DNA of 64,000 nt from JBDIVL01 sp039794405 (lineage in GTDB: Bacteria; Planctomycetota; Brocadiia; Brocadiales; Brocadiaceae), in NCBI GenBank assembly GCA_039794405.1, contig JBDIVL010000024.1, positions 5,665 to 69,664 of the forward strand, read 5' to 3'. The notes under the pieces are model-generated. The model was not told the DNA's origin and did not search any database. It saw only the letters and a list, made by a program, of their open reading frames with translations. Made by a program: the position numbers and the translations under genes. Numbering within the stretch: position 1 is the stretch's first letter; each line of letters starts with the position of its first letter. Shown here in pieces: positions 9,450-17,780 of the stretch.

Positions 9450-9473
9450 ATTATGTTACTATTATAACATAAT
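9450..9473. promoter_or_regulatory. 24-base palindrome, possible operator
   Basis: Arms ATTATGTTA and TAACATAAT match perfectly around a 6-base centre. A second short palindrome, TGTTGTTACAACA, lies just upstream. Position in a divergent region next to metal-efflux genes suggests a repressor site, but no regulator gene is adjacent. Confidence 0.35.
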
Positions 9474-9548
9474 ATTAAATTATCTTTGGCTGATGCCGGA
9501 ACGTATTTTGATAATCTAATGATTAACTACGAATAGGAGCCCCTTGCA

Positions 9549-9677
9549 GGTTCAAGTTTGTAAATTGAACCCATAGAGTTTGCATAGTAGGGGCAGGTTT
9601 GAAACCTGCCCCTACTTCTTAAATTCAAAGCGTTATGGAAATATCGAAATGAAAGGTTCAGGTTGCAAACCTGAACC
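9549..9677. repeat. Cluster of three perfect hairpin repeats
   Basis: GGTTCAA/TTGAACC (9549-9571), GTAGGGGCAGGTTT/AAACCTGCCCCTAC with a single central base (9587-9615), and GGTTCAGGTT/AACCTGAACC around GCA (9655-9677). The middle unit has the GTAGGG...CCCTAC ends seen at other intergenic sites in the window; the outer two share their core with the hairpin at 37745. Confidence 0.75.
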
Positions 9678-9743
9678 CGCCGGAGGTTATATACCTTTGG
9701 TTCATAGGGTCTGTGCTGTTATTACCCTAATAAGGTTTTTAGG

Positions 9744-10565
9744 ATGACTTTTAGAAAAAAATTATTGACAGTGTTGTTCTGTATCTCTGGACTATTATTG
9801 GCGGTAGAACGCTCTGTGCTTGCCATAAGGCCGTATCAAATAGCGGACGATGCAGATGCTGAAGACCCTGGCCTTTGGGAGCTTGAGTATGGTTTTGTCA
9901 TAGAAAGGTTGAGAACAGAAGACCCAAAGAAAACAAGACTTGAATTTCCTGGAGAGGTTGATCTGGATTATGGTTTACCCTGGAATGCAGAGATAGGATT
10001 TGATTTTAGGTCACAAGCCCTTTTTATCGAAGGTGGCAGTACTCTGGTTGAGCCAGTCAGTGAATTTGCCATTTTTTATAAACAGGAATTCAAGACCTGG
10101 AAATTCGAAACATTGGACATACAGATAGGTGGAGAAATAGGGATAGACTTTCCAACCACAAGGGAAAGGCGTGAAACGGACAGGTTCAATTTGCCCAGCT
10201 TTATCGCTTTAAGTTTATGGGATGTGTATGACAAGTTTAGCTTGCATTTCCTTGTAGAAGGCGAGATAGAAGAATTAGGAGGCGAAGATGATTTTCGGCT
10301 CGCCTTCGGTACCTTTATCGATTATCCACTGCCTATATATAAAGATCTAAGGTTGGTTGCCGAGTACGGAACAGAAAAATCTGAAGACGAACAGCGGAGG
10401 CACGTCCTCCTTGCAGGAATAGACTGGACAAATCCTTTCAATATCATAAAAGTAATGGGTGGAGAAGGAATAGAATTCGATATAGCACCATTCTTTTGGT
10501 TTACGGAAAATGAGAGTGTTGTAGAATGGGGCATAACCGCTGGGTTTGAATGGGCATTTCCCTAG
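9744..10565 (+). CDS. Predicted outer-membrane beta-barrel protein
   Basis: A 273-residue exported protein. The first about 27 residues form a signal peptide (LLTVLFCISGLLLAV core). The rest is a run of alternating strands with aromatic girdle residues (LWELEYGFVIERL, WNAEIGFDFR, KLSLHF-like segments) ending in EWGITAGFEWAF, whose terminal aromatic residue is typical of outer-membrane barrels. It resembles the transporter/porin-like barrels often annotated as MetA-pathway of phenol degradation, but I cannot name a substrate. It follows a repeat-rich region and precedes the ChrB-type gene on the same strand, 200 bases apart, so co-transcription is uncertain. Confidence 0.65.
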   Translation: MTFRKKLLTVLFCISGLLLAVERSVLAIRPYQIADDADAEDPGLWELEYGFVIERLRTEDPKKTRLEFPGEVDLDYGLPWNAEIGFDFRSQALFIEGGSTLVEPVSEFAIFYKQEFKTWKFETLDIQIGGEIGIDFPTTRERRETDRFNLPSFIALSLWDVYDKFSLHFLVEGEIEELGGEDDFRLAFGTFIDYPLPIYKDLRLVAEYGTEKSEDEQRRHVLLAGIDWTNPFNIIKVMGGEGIEFDIAPFFWFTENESVVEWGITAGFEWAFP

Positions 10566-10610
10566 ATGAAATAGTTTTTCTTTTAATGTTTAGAAAATTC
10601 AATACTGTTT

Positions 10611-10731
10611 GTAAGGTGAGCAATGCCCACCTTACCTGGCTACAATTCCTCCCCCTTGATGGGGGAGGTTAGGTGGGGGTGAAAGAAATAAACAGACCAC
10701 CCTCCCTTACTCCCTCCCATCAAGGGAGGGA
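10611..10731. repeat. Chain of hairpins between barrel protein gene and chrB
   Basis: Three stems in a row: GTAAGGTG/CACCTTAC (10611-10635), CCTCCCCC/GGGGGAGG (10648-10668) and TCCCTCCC/GGGAGGGA (10711-10731). The last two are themselves roughly complementary across the spacer. The first could act as a terminator-like structure for the upstream gene but lacks a following T-run. Confidence 0.7.
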
Positions 10732-10766
10732 AAAATTTATATTTAAGTTACCGAAGGCCTCATTCA

Positions 10767-11747
10767 ATGATAACTATGAATAAATGGATACTTCTAACAC
10801 ATCAAATTGCACAAGATGCACCAAACCTTAGAGTAAAAGTCTGGCGGCATCTGAAAAAGCTGGGGGCAGTACTCTTCAAGAATGCCGTATATTTACTCCC
10901 TTATACGAAGGAACATGAGGAGAGTATGCAGTGGATTTGTAAACAAATTAGAGACAGTGGAAGTGATGCATCGCTCTTTATTACTGAATCAATGGATAAA
11001 AAGCACAATGAAGAGATTATCAAAACGTTTCAAGAATCCTGTAATAAGGAGTATCTTCCACTCATTGATCAATGCAATGATGTGCTAAAACAGATAGAAC
11101 AGATAGAAGGGACAGAAGGTGTAACAGACCGTTTTGTAGAAGATTTGAAAAGGAAATTAAACGAGATAATAAAAGGTGCTGATGAGATAGCAAAGATCGA
11201 TTTCTTCCATGCCCCACAGAGAGATGTGCTCCTGAAAAAAATTGAATTTATACGCCAGAAGATAGAAAAATGGTCTAAAAAAATGAAAGAAGAAGCACCT
11301 GTGATCAATAAAGTTTATCAAAAAAAGGACTTCCTGGGTAAAAAATGGGTAACGCGAAAAGATATTTATATCGACCGTTTAGCATCTGCCTGGCTTATCA
11401 GAAGATTTATCGATCCAAATGCGAAGTTTGTCTTTATATCCAAAGGAGAAAATAACCTACCAAAAAATACTATACCTTTCGATATGTATGGCGCAGAATT
11501 TACCCATCATGGCGATGATTGTACCTTTGAAACCTTAATCAAGGTATTTGATTTAAAAGATCCTGCCTTACGACCAATTGCAGAAATTGTGCATGATATA
11601 GATTTGAAAGATAATAAATATAATCGCAAAGAGGCCGATGGAATAGGTCAAATTATCACGGGTCTTAGCAAAAAACTCAACAACGATAATAAGTTATTGG
11701 AGAAGGGTATGGAGATCTTTGATGCCCTCTATCACTATTACTCTTAA
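10767..11747 (+). CDS. chrB: ChrB-type chromate resistance protein
   Basis: 326 residues with the two ChrB parts: an N-terminal domain opening WILLTHQIAQDAPNLRVKVW, whose first half is PaaX-like in the family, and a C-terminal ChrB domain with WVTRKDIYIDRLASAWLIRR and FTHHGDDCTFE. In known chr operons ChrB is a chromate-responsive regulator or resistance factor next to the ChrA exporter. Here no chrA follows; a 99-residue unknown and an MFS carrier come next. A coiled-coil region separates the two domains. The start may be ATG 10767 or ATG 10776. The assignment is by family; chromate as the actual signal is inference. Confidence 0.85.
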   Translation: MITMNKWILLTHQIAQDAPNLRVKVWRHLKKLGAVLFKNAVYLLPYTKEHEESMQWICKQIRDSGSDASLFITESMDKKHNEEIIKTFQESCNKEYLPLIDQCNDVLKQIEQIEGTEGVTDRFVEDLKRKLNEIIKGADEIAKIDFFHAPQRDVLLKKIEFIRQKIEKWSKKMKEEAPVINKVYQKKDFLGKKWVTRKDIYIDRLASAWLIRRFIDPNAKFVFISKGENNLPKNTIPFDMYGAEFTHHGDDCTFETLIKVFDLKDPALRPIAEIVHDIDLKDNKYNRKEADGIGQIITGLSKKLNNDNKLLEKGMEIFDALYHYYS

Positions 11748-11755
11748 AACTATAA

Positions 11756-11873
11756 GTAGGGTGGATTAAGGCGTTGGTTTTTACGCCGAATCCACCTTCA
11801 CAATACCCACCCCTCAATCCCCTCCTGGGAGGGGACTCAGGGGTGGGTTCGCTTCGCTTAATCCACCCTACCG
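11756..11873. repeat. 118-base palindromic element with GTAGGG ends
   Basis: Outer arms GTAGGGTGGATTAAG and CTTAATCCACCCTAC match over 15 bases. An inner hairpin is built from ACCCACCCCT/AGGGGTGGGT with the core CCCCTCCTGGGAGGGG. It lies between chrB and the 99-residue gene and could attenuate read-through. Confidence 0.8.
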
Positions 11874-11891
11874 CAAACACGCATAAATAAA

Positions 11892-12191
11892 ATGAAATTT
11901 CCTATACAATCAAGACAAAGAAAGGAGGTAACAGATAAGCCACCACTTGATGATCATTTTAAAAATAGCAAGGAAAGAACAGGAAATGCTTATGAGGAGC
12001 TTCATCACTGGATTGATGATACTAAGACAAAAGCCCCAGAAATTCACGACCTTGCAAAAATTCATGAGAATATAGCATATGTCCGTGAAAGATGGGGAGA
12101 AGCAGCGGTTGAGGAGTTTGTGCTTCATATAAAAGAGGATCTGGAACATAGATTAAAGGAAAATCTGCAATACTTTGGGCTTTTCAAATGA
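11892..12191 (+). CDS. Conserved-looking 99-residue protein of unknown function
   Basis: Not recognised. The product is polar and mostly helical, with a basic N-terminus and an acidic, His-containing middle (EELHHWID, EIHDLAKIHENIAYVRERWGEAAVEEFVLHIKEDLEHRL). There is no signal peptide, membrane segment or Cys motif. Its stop overlaps the start of the MFS gene (ATG at 12188), which implies translational coupling and supports it being a real gene. Context between a ChrB-type protein and an MFS carrier suggests a soluble accessory factor for resistance or transport, but that is inference. Confidence 0.65.
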   Translation: MKFPIQSRQRKEVTDKPPLDDHFKNSKERTGNAYEELHHWIDDTKTKAPEIHDLAKIHENIAYVRERWGEAAVEEFVLHIKEDLEHRLKENLQYFGLFK

Positions 12192-13402
12192 CAAACAATA
12201 CCAGAATACTATCCCCATTCGTTGCCCTTTGCACGGTGGGGTTCTTCGCAAGGATGAGTTATGCTATGGCAAGAACCCCACTCTTGCCTCTCTTTGCATT
12301 ATCATTAGGTGCAGACCCAGAGGCAATTGGCTTTGTCGTTGGTGCTTCTACCATAACAGGGATCTTTTTCAAATTACCAGCAGGCACACTTTCCGATATT
12401 TATGGCAGATACAGGATGCTGTTTCTCAGCGTCCTGGTTTTTGCATTTACTCCTTTTATTTACTATCTGGTAACAAGTTACTGGCAGCTTGTTTCTCTCA
12501 GATTTTTCCACGGATTGGCTACATCGATCTATGGACCAGTTGCCATGGCGACAATCGCCGATATTGCCGGGGAGAAAAAGGGGGAAAGGCTTTCGATATT
12601 TTCATCTATTACCATTATCGGAAATCTTATTGGCGCACCGCTCGGCGGATATATCCTCAAGTATCTGGCTGGCAACGGAAGTAATTCTGTACAGCATTTT
12701 CATAGTGCATATCTCGTCTGTGGGATTATTGGTCTGATTTCTTTGGGTTTTACCGTAAAATTGATGAATTCAAGAAGATCAGAAACCACACAAATCAAAA
12801 ATCCCTTGAGTGAAGTATGGAGGAAGTTCTTTAAGGGCATCCGGGAGGTCATCAGCGACTATCGGATTATTATCACCAGTAATATGGAAGGTATACAGAA
12901 TTTGTCGGTTGGTGCCCTGGAGGCTTTTTTGCCTATTTATGCCGTTACTGTGGCAAAATTAAATCCATTTCTGGCTGGAATTCTGTGGGGCGCACAGGTG
13001 GTTACAACAATCCTTGCAAAACCGGTTATGGGGAGGATCTCCGATCAATACGGGAGAAAGCCTATAATCTTCTCCGGGATGTGGATATGTGCTATTTCTT
13101 TAGCGTGTATCCCTTTGACGCAATATTTTTATTTCTTGATTCTTTTAGCTGCCGTCTTTGGTGTTGGTGAGGCATTTGTGACTTCTTCTTCGGCTGCTAT
13201 GGTCGCTGATTTCTGTAAGGAACAGAACTACGGCGCTGCCATGGGGACGTTCGGAAGTATCTTTGATATCGGTCATGCCTCGGGCCCTATTTTAGCCGGA
13301 TTCCTTTTGTCGCATCTGAATTATCAATATTCGTTTGTTATTATTGCCCTTTTGTTAATAGTATCGTCATTTATTTTTGTACTAAAAGTACCAGAAAACT
13401 AA
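12188..13402 (+). CDS. Major facilitator superfamily transporter
   Basis: A 404-residue, 12-helix carrier. The MFS signature between helices 2 and 3 is clear (AGTLSDIYGRYRMLF), and its second-half counterpart is GRISDQYGRKPIIF. Drug/proton antiporter-like motifs are plausible but the substrate cannot be read from the sequence. It overlaps the stop of the 99-residue gene by four bases and is followed 14 bases later by the iron-type binding protein gene, so the three probably share a transcript. Together with ChrB upstream it could replace the usual ChrA exporter; equally it may export a metal chelator for the iron importer that follows. Confidence 0.88.
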   Translation: MTNNTRILSPFVALCTVGFFARMSYAMARTPLLPLFALSLGADPEAIGFVVGASTITGIFFKLPAGTLSDIYGRYRMLFLSVLVFAFTPFIYYLVTSYWQLVSLRFFHGLATSIYGPVAMATIADIAGEKKGERLSIFSSITIIGNLIGAPLGGYILKYLAGNGSNSVQHFHSAYLVCGIIGLISLGFTVKLMNSRRSETTQIKNPLSEVWRKFFKGIREVISDYRIIITSNMEGIQNLSVGALEAFLPIYAVTVAKLNPFLAGILWGAQVVTTILAKPVMGRISDQYGRKPIIFSGMWICAISLACIPLTQYFYFLILLAAVFGVGEAFVTSSSAAMVADFCKEQNYGAAMGTFGSIFDIGHASGPILAGFLLSHLNYQYSFVIIALLLIVSSFIFVLKVPEN

Positions 13403-13416
13403 AGAGAGGTGAAATT

Positions 13417-14415
13417 ATGAAGTTTATTCCGTTTGCGATTTTAGTTGTTACGCTTTTCTTGAAAGTATGTGTTGGAGGAGAGGTCGTTATTTATACCTCA
13501 GAAGATAAGGTTTTCTCAGAACCTATTCTTCAACAGTTTGAGAAAAAGACAGGGATAAAAGTTCGAGCTATTTATGATACGGAAGAGACAAAGAGTACCG
13601 GTTTGGTTAACCGCCTGATTGCAGAGAAGGACAATCCAAGGGCTGATGTATTCTGGAGTGGAGATCCGGTACGGCCTGTATTGCTTGAGATGAAGGGTAT
13701 AACAACACCGTATATTTCAAATTCAGCGTCAGACATCTCGGAAATCTACAAGGATAATGAGGGGCATTGGACCGGTTTTTCCGCGCGTGCCCGCATTATT
13801 CTTTACAATACAAGTCTTATAAGTACGGATGAGAAGCCATTATCCCTGTTTGATCTTACAAAGCCAAAATGGAGAGGGCAGGTTGCCATCGCAAACCCAT
13901 TATTTGGTACTACCTCCATACATATGGCGGCCCTATTTATCACACTAAGCGATGAAAAGGCAAGGAAATTTCTCCAAGATTTGAAAGCAAATGGTGTAAA
14001 AATCGTCTCATCGAACGGTGAGGTAAAACGACTTGTTGTAAGGGGAGAGGTTATAGCGGGTCTTACCGATACGGATGATGCGAATGTTGCTATTCAGGAG
14101 GGAAGTCCGGTAAAGATAGTGTTTCCGGACCAACAGGATATGGGTACGCTTATTATGCCGAATATGGTTTGTCTTATAAAGAATAGCCCAAATCCAGAAA
14201 ACGGGAAAAAATTAATTGATTTTCTTTTGAGTAAAGAAGTTGAAAAAAGCCTGGCATGGGCACCGTGCGCACAAATGCCACTGAGATACGATGTACGAAC
14301 ACCCGCAGACGTTGTAACAATTGATGCCATAAAAGGCATGGATGTTGATTACCATGCAGTTGCACAAAGACTTGACGAGATCGGTGAATTTCTCAAGCAG
14401 TGGGCAGGATATTAA
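13417..14415 (+). CDS. Fe(III)-type ABC transporter periplasmic binding protein
   Basis: Captures ferric iron (or a related ligand) and hands it to the permease encoded next. 332 residues with a signal peptide (FAILVVTLFLKVCVGG) followed by the family opening VVIYTSEDKVFSEPILQQFE. Later ADVFWSGDP, the MPNMVCLIKNSPNPENGKKLIDFLLS segment and the PLRYDV region match the FutA/FbpA-type group (COG1840). A good GAGAGGTG site precedes the ATG. The C-terminal region lacks an obvious di-tyrosine pair, so binding chemistry may differ from classic FbpA. A 51-base palindromic element separates it from the permease gene and may lower downstream expression relative to the binding protein. Confidence 0.88.
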   Translation: MKFIPFAILVVTLFLKVCVGGEVVIYTSEDKVFSEPILQQFEKKTGIKVRAIYDTEETKSTGLVNRLIAEKDNPRADVFWSGDPVRPVLLEMKGITTPYISNSASDISEIYKDNEGHWTGFSARARIILYNTSLISTDEKPLSLFDLTKPKWRGQVAIANPLFGTTSIHMAALFITLSDEKARKFLQDLKANGVKIVSSNGEVKRLVVRGEVIAGLTDTDDANVAIQEGSPVKIVFPDQQDMGTLIMPNMVCLIKNSPNPENGKKLIDFLLSKEVEKSLAWAPCAQMPLRYDVRTPADVVTIDAIKGMDVDYHAVAQRLDEIGEFLKQWAGY

Positions 14416-14439
14416 TTTACGTTAAGAAGATTCAATTCT

Positions 14440-14490
14440 GTAGGGCAAACCTTTAGGTTTGCCTTCTGCAAGGCTAAAGCCTTGCCCTAC
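14440..14490. repeat. 51-base GTAGGG palindromic element inside the ABC operon
   Basis: Outer arms GTAGGGCAA/TTGCCCTAC enclose two small hairpins (AAACCTTTAGGTTT and AAGGCTAAAGCCTT). It sits between the binding-protein and permease genes and could act as an mRNA-stabilising or attenuating structure. Confidence 0.8.
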
Positions 14491-14519
14491 TTGACAAATT
14501 TTGGAAGATACTATTAAAG

Positions 14520-16148
14520 ATGCAAAAAAGGTTAACATTGGGTTTTTTCTTTATGTTGTTTATCTGCACCACATTCATACCAATTGTGTGGATGTTTGGA
14601 AGCTCTCTCTATGAGGATGGTAGGTTTTCATTTGTTTATTACAGGGATATTTTTTTCACACAAAGGTATGTAAGGGTTGTCCTTAATAGTCTTATCCTTG
14701 CTTCTGTCACAACCCTGTTGTCTTCGCTTGCAGGCATTCCCACAGGATTTTTTTTGGCGAAAACAAATCTTCCCCTGAAAAATGTCTTTAAAATATGTTT
14801 TCTTATCCCATTTATTATACCATCTTATATCGTAGGTATTGCGTGGGCAAATTTATTAGGAAGGACAGGATTTTTGAATACCCTCTTGTCTCAATATACG
14901 CCGCTCTCTCCTGAGTCAATTTCAAACTTTATGTATAGTTTATATGGTGCTTCGTTTATCCTTTCGATAAATCTCTTTCCAGTCGTAATGTTAATGACTG
15001 AATATGCCCTAAAAAATATAAATCCACGGCTTGAAGAAAGTGGCCTTATAGCAGGGAGTATTTTTCAGGTAGTACGACAAATTACATTGCCCTTAGTTGC
15101 CCCAGCCATTCTTTCAAGTATGATGATTGTTTTTATCCTGTCGCTTTCTGAGTTTGGGATACCGTCGTTATTGCAGGTTAATGTACTTACCACCCAGATA
15201 TTTACCCAATTTAGTGCCTTTTATAATGAGAAGGCTGCAACGGCAATTGCCTTCCCACTCATTGTAATTACCATCATGCTTATGATATTAGAGCAGGTTT
15301 ACTTCCGGGGAAAGTCGTTTGAGATATTGGGAAGAAGGGCTTCGAATGATACGATACACTATCAAGAAAGATGGCTTACTGTGATAGGTACACTCTTCTG
15401 TATCTTTATTTTCATTCTCTGTGTTATTGTTCCTCTTACTACCCTTATTGTAAGCAGTAAAACAGTATCGGCGTATTATGATGCATTTCGTTTAGCGAAG
15501 AATGGTATCAAAAATACTGTCCTTTACGGTTCTCTAGGAGCTACATTTCTTACCGTTGTGGGTTTCTTTTTAGGCTATCTTTCAGAAAAAGTCCAATCAA
15601 AATTGAGAAGCAGTATAGCACCGTTTATTTGGCTATTCTTTGCAGTGCCTGCAACGGTGATAGGTGTCGGACTTATTAAGGTCTGCAATAGGCCTGAAGG
15701 TATATTCCAGTTTATCTATGGTTCCTTATGGATCATTATTTTGGGGTATGGGGCACGTTTTTTACCATTATCGAGCCGTATTATGGCGAATTATTTTAAG
15801 CAGGTTTCCAATTCAACAGAGGAAGCAGGCATAGTAATGGGCGCCTCGTGGTTCCGTATTTTAAAGAAAATTATTGTACCTTTACAAGGGTATGGGATAG
15901 TCGCTGCATGGTTGATTTCCTTCATGTTTTGTGTTGGAGAATTGGGTACAACGATATTGGTATATCCACCGGGACACGAAACACTTCCGATAACACTATT
16001 CACAGTGATGGTAAATAGTCCAGCAAACATCGTTTCAGCGCTTTCTCTTATCATTGTGGTAATGACATTATTACCTCTTGGCATTTTCCTTGCGACCTCA
16101 AGATATTTCCTGACAATGGAAGCAAAGGGTAGCAGAGTCCTACGGTAA
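14520..16148 (+). CDS. Fe(III)-type ABC transporter permease (fused two-domain)
   Basis: Inner-membrane channel of the importer. 542 residues with two homologous halves, each with about six helices and an ATPase-coupling EAA loop: LEESGLIAGSIFQVVRQITLPL in the first half (compared in part) and TEEAGIVMGASWFRIL in the second. This internal duplication is typical of the FbpB/SfuB group. It ends 28 bases before the ATPase gene. With the binding protein and ATPase it completes an importer of the polyvalent-cation type. Confidence 0.92.
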   Translation: MQKRLTLGFFFMLFICTTFIPIVWMFGSSLYEDGRFSFVYYRDIFFTQRYVRVVLNSLILASVTTLLSSLAGIPTGFFLAKTNLPLKNVFKICFLIPFIIPSYIVGIAWANLLGRTGFLNTLLSQYTPLSPESISNFMYSLYGASFILSINLFPVVMLMTEYALKNINPRLEESGLIAGSIFQVVRQITLPLVAPAILSSMMIVFILSLSEFGIPSLLQVNVLTTQIFTQFSAFYNEKAATAIAFPLIVITIMLMILEQVYFRGKSFEILGRRASNDTIHYQERWLTVIGTLFCIFIFILCVIVPLTTLIVSSKTVSAYYDAFRLAKNGIKNTVLYGSLGATFLTVVGFFLGYLSEKVQSKLRSSIAPFIWLFFAVPATVIGVGLIKVCNRPEGIFQFIYGSLWIIILGYGARFLPLSSRIMANYFKQVSNSTEEAGIVMGASWFRILKKIIVPLQGYGIVAAWLISFMFCVGELGTTILVYPPGHETLPITLFTVMVNSPANIVSALSLIIVVMTLLPLGIFLATSRYFLTMEAKGSRVLR

Positions 16149-16176
16149 TACGATCGTTTATGACAATAGGTTTATT

Positions 16177-17205
16177 ATGAATGTACTTGAAGTAAAACAC
16201 GTAATAAAAATCCTTGGTAAAAAGGAGGTTGTAAGAGGTGTTTCCTTTGAAGTCAAGAGGGGACAACTGCTTGCCCTCTTAGGCCCTTCCGGATGTGGAA
16301 AGACGACGACGTTAAGAATAATTGCAGGCTTAGAAATACCCGATTATGGTGAGATTTGGATAGATGGGGCACTTGCCAGTAGCAGCCAAAAGATAGTGAT
16401 GTCCCAAAAAGAACGTCATATCGGAATGGTGTTTCAAGACCTCGCCCTCTGGCCGCATATGACGGTATATAAAAACATAGAGTTTGGATTAAAGACACTT
16501 GGGCTTACAAGGGCCGAGAGACAAAGGAGGATTGAGACTGTTCTCGATAAGGTTAATATGAAAAAATATGCCAACGAGTATCCAGCGAGGCTTTCAGGGG
16601 GACAACAACAGCTCATTGCCATTGCAAGGGCTATTGTTACAGAACCAAAGTTACTCCTCATGGACGAGCCCTTATCGAATATTGATGTGCAATTGCGTGA
16701 TGATATTAGAAAGGAAATAAAGCGTATTCAGCAGGAGACGGAGATTACCACAGTTTATGTAACTCACGACCAGGAAGATGCATTTCTGTTAGCAGACAAG
16801 ATAGCCGTAATGAATGCAGGAGTAGTGGAGCAGATCGATAGTCCCGAGGAAATTTATTTTTCTCCGGGATCACTTTTCGTAGCTAATTTTATCGGAGAAT
16901 CGAATACTATACGGGTAAGGATAGTAGACAGGGATAAGGTAGTAACCCCATGGGGTGAGTTGGTATGCAGGACAAAGGGCCATGAGAGGGGAGAGGCCTT
17001 TCTTTTTTTTAGACCACATCAGGTACAGGTTGAGCAAAATGGTTTTTATGAAGGGGTAATTATTAAACGGGAATTTATAGGAGGAAGGTACAGATATTAT
17101 ATCGAGATTCCTAAAGGTGAAATTAAATTCTATAACCAAAAATTTTATAGAATAGGTGAACCAATCAGGTTTTCCATCAAAGAAGCGAATCTATTATTTT
17201 CTTAA
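16177..17205 (+). CDS. Fe(III)-type ABC transporter ATP-binding protein
   Basis: Energises the importer. 342 residues: Walker A GPSGCGKTT (residues 36-44), signature LSGGQQQ (from residue 139), Walker B LLLMDEP, D-loop SNID and switch VTHDQEDA, then a C-terminal TOBE-like regulatory domain (about 240-342). The length and TOBE tail match FbpC/PotA-type proteins. The gene is the last of the plus-strand run that begins at chrB; no strong terminator hairpin follows. Confidence 0.93.
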   Translation: MNVLEVKHVIKILGKKEVVRGVSFEVKRGQLLALLGPSGCGKTTTLRIIAGLEIPDYGEIWIDGALASSSQKIVMSQKERHIGMVFQDLALWPHMTVYKNIEFGLKTLGLTRAERQRRIETVLDKVNMKKYANEYPARLSGGQQQLIAIARAIVTEPKLLLMDEPLSNIDVQLRDDIRKEIKRIQQETEITTVYVTHDQEDAFLLADKIAVMNAGVVEQIDSPEEIYFSPGSLFVANFIGESNTIRVRIVDRDKVVTPWGELVCRTKGHERGEAFLFFRPHQVQVEQNGFYEGVIIKREFIGGRYRYYIEIPKGEIKFYNQKFYRIGEPIRFSIKEANLLFS

Positions 17206-17480
17206 AGGATAAGGAGAAAAATTAAGATAAATTTAGCGTACTCCGGGCGTAGTAATTCTAAAGAGGTATCAAAAGAGTATTTTGACCTTGCCAGAGGTAA
17301 AATAAGAGTTCGTTAGAAATTAAAGGGAAATTTTTTAGTGTTGACCTCCTTTCACCGGCTTCAGTTTCGGGTTCTTAACCGAAAAGGGGATAAAAGATAG
17401 TAAAAGATCAAGCAGTGAGTAAAGAATTATTAAAGACACAGTTTTTGGTTTTCATAGCATAGTAAACACGAATGAGTTTT

Positions 17481-17514
17481 CTAGCGTGACTTTACTTTAG
17501 TAAAGTCACGCTAG
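17481..17514. repeat. Perfect 34-base palindrome
   Basis: Two exact 16-base arms, CTAGCGTGACTTTACT and its complement, around TT. The transposase remnant ends inside its right arm, so this may be an insertion-sequence end or a hot spot. It could also act as a two-way terminator for the flanking convergent genes, though no T-run follows. Confidence 0.85.
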
Positions 17515-17763
17515 AGGCACATGAACCGGGTCAAAATTACCGAAACTAAATCTATCGCCAATGGTTTTAGCGTCTTTTGGATCGTTTTTTTGTTTTTTAT
17601 GAGAGAACTTACCCTTAAAGCCAGGTACGATCTGTGAGTTCAAAGCAGTAACAGAGGATGATGGAAGGATGCGGATGGAGGAACAGTATATCCTGATTAT
17701 GTGATTATTCATAAATCTTATATGATTCAAGCTGTAAAATTTACGTTTGTTTATAATTTCCAA
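17506..17763 (-). pseudogene. Fragment of an IS110-type transposase
   Basis: The frame contains KNDPKDAKTIGDRFSFG, close to the conserved KTDPKDAxxIAD segment of the RuvC-like N-terminal domain of IS110-family transposases, preceded by a region spaced as expected (IVPGFKGKFSHKK). Nothing of the catalytic C-terminal half remains; the frame ends in the 34-base palindrome. Evidence rests on one motif, so the family call is tentative. Confidence 0.45.
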
Positions 17764-17780
17764 CGTAAATCCTATAACTA

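Larger units (their letters stand above)
9310..9743. other. Divergent intergenic region with several palindromes
   Basis: Separates the minus-strand His-rich protein from the plus-strand outer-membrane protein gene. It contains an AT-rich 24-base palindrome (9450-9473) and three separate perfect hairpins (9549-9571, 9587-9615, 9655-9677). No open frame of note. Confidence 0.6.
17206..17780. other. Degraded mobile-element region
   Basis: No intact gene. The right part holds a transposase fragment on the minus strand; a perfect 34-base palindrome lies at its broken end. A short palindrome-like stretch (GGTTCTTAACC) occurs near 17370. Confidence 0.55.

Noticed and set aside
12175..13170. Additional frames inside the MFS gene
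   Set aside because: Shadow frames of the clearly coding MFS gene at 12188-13402.
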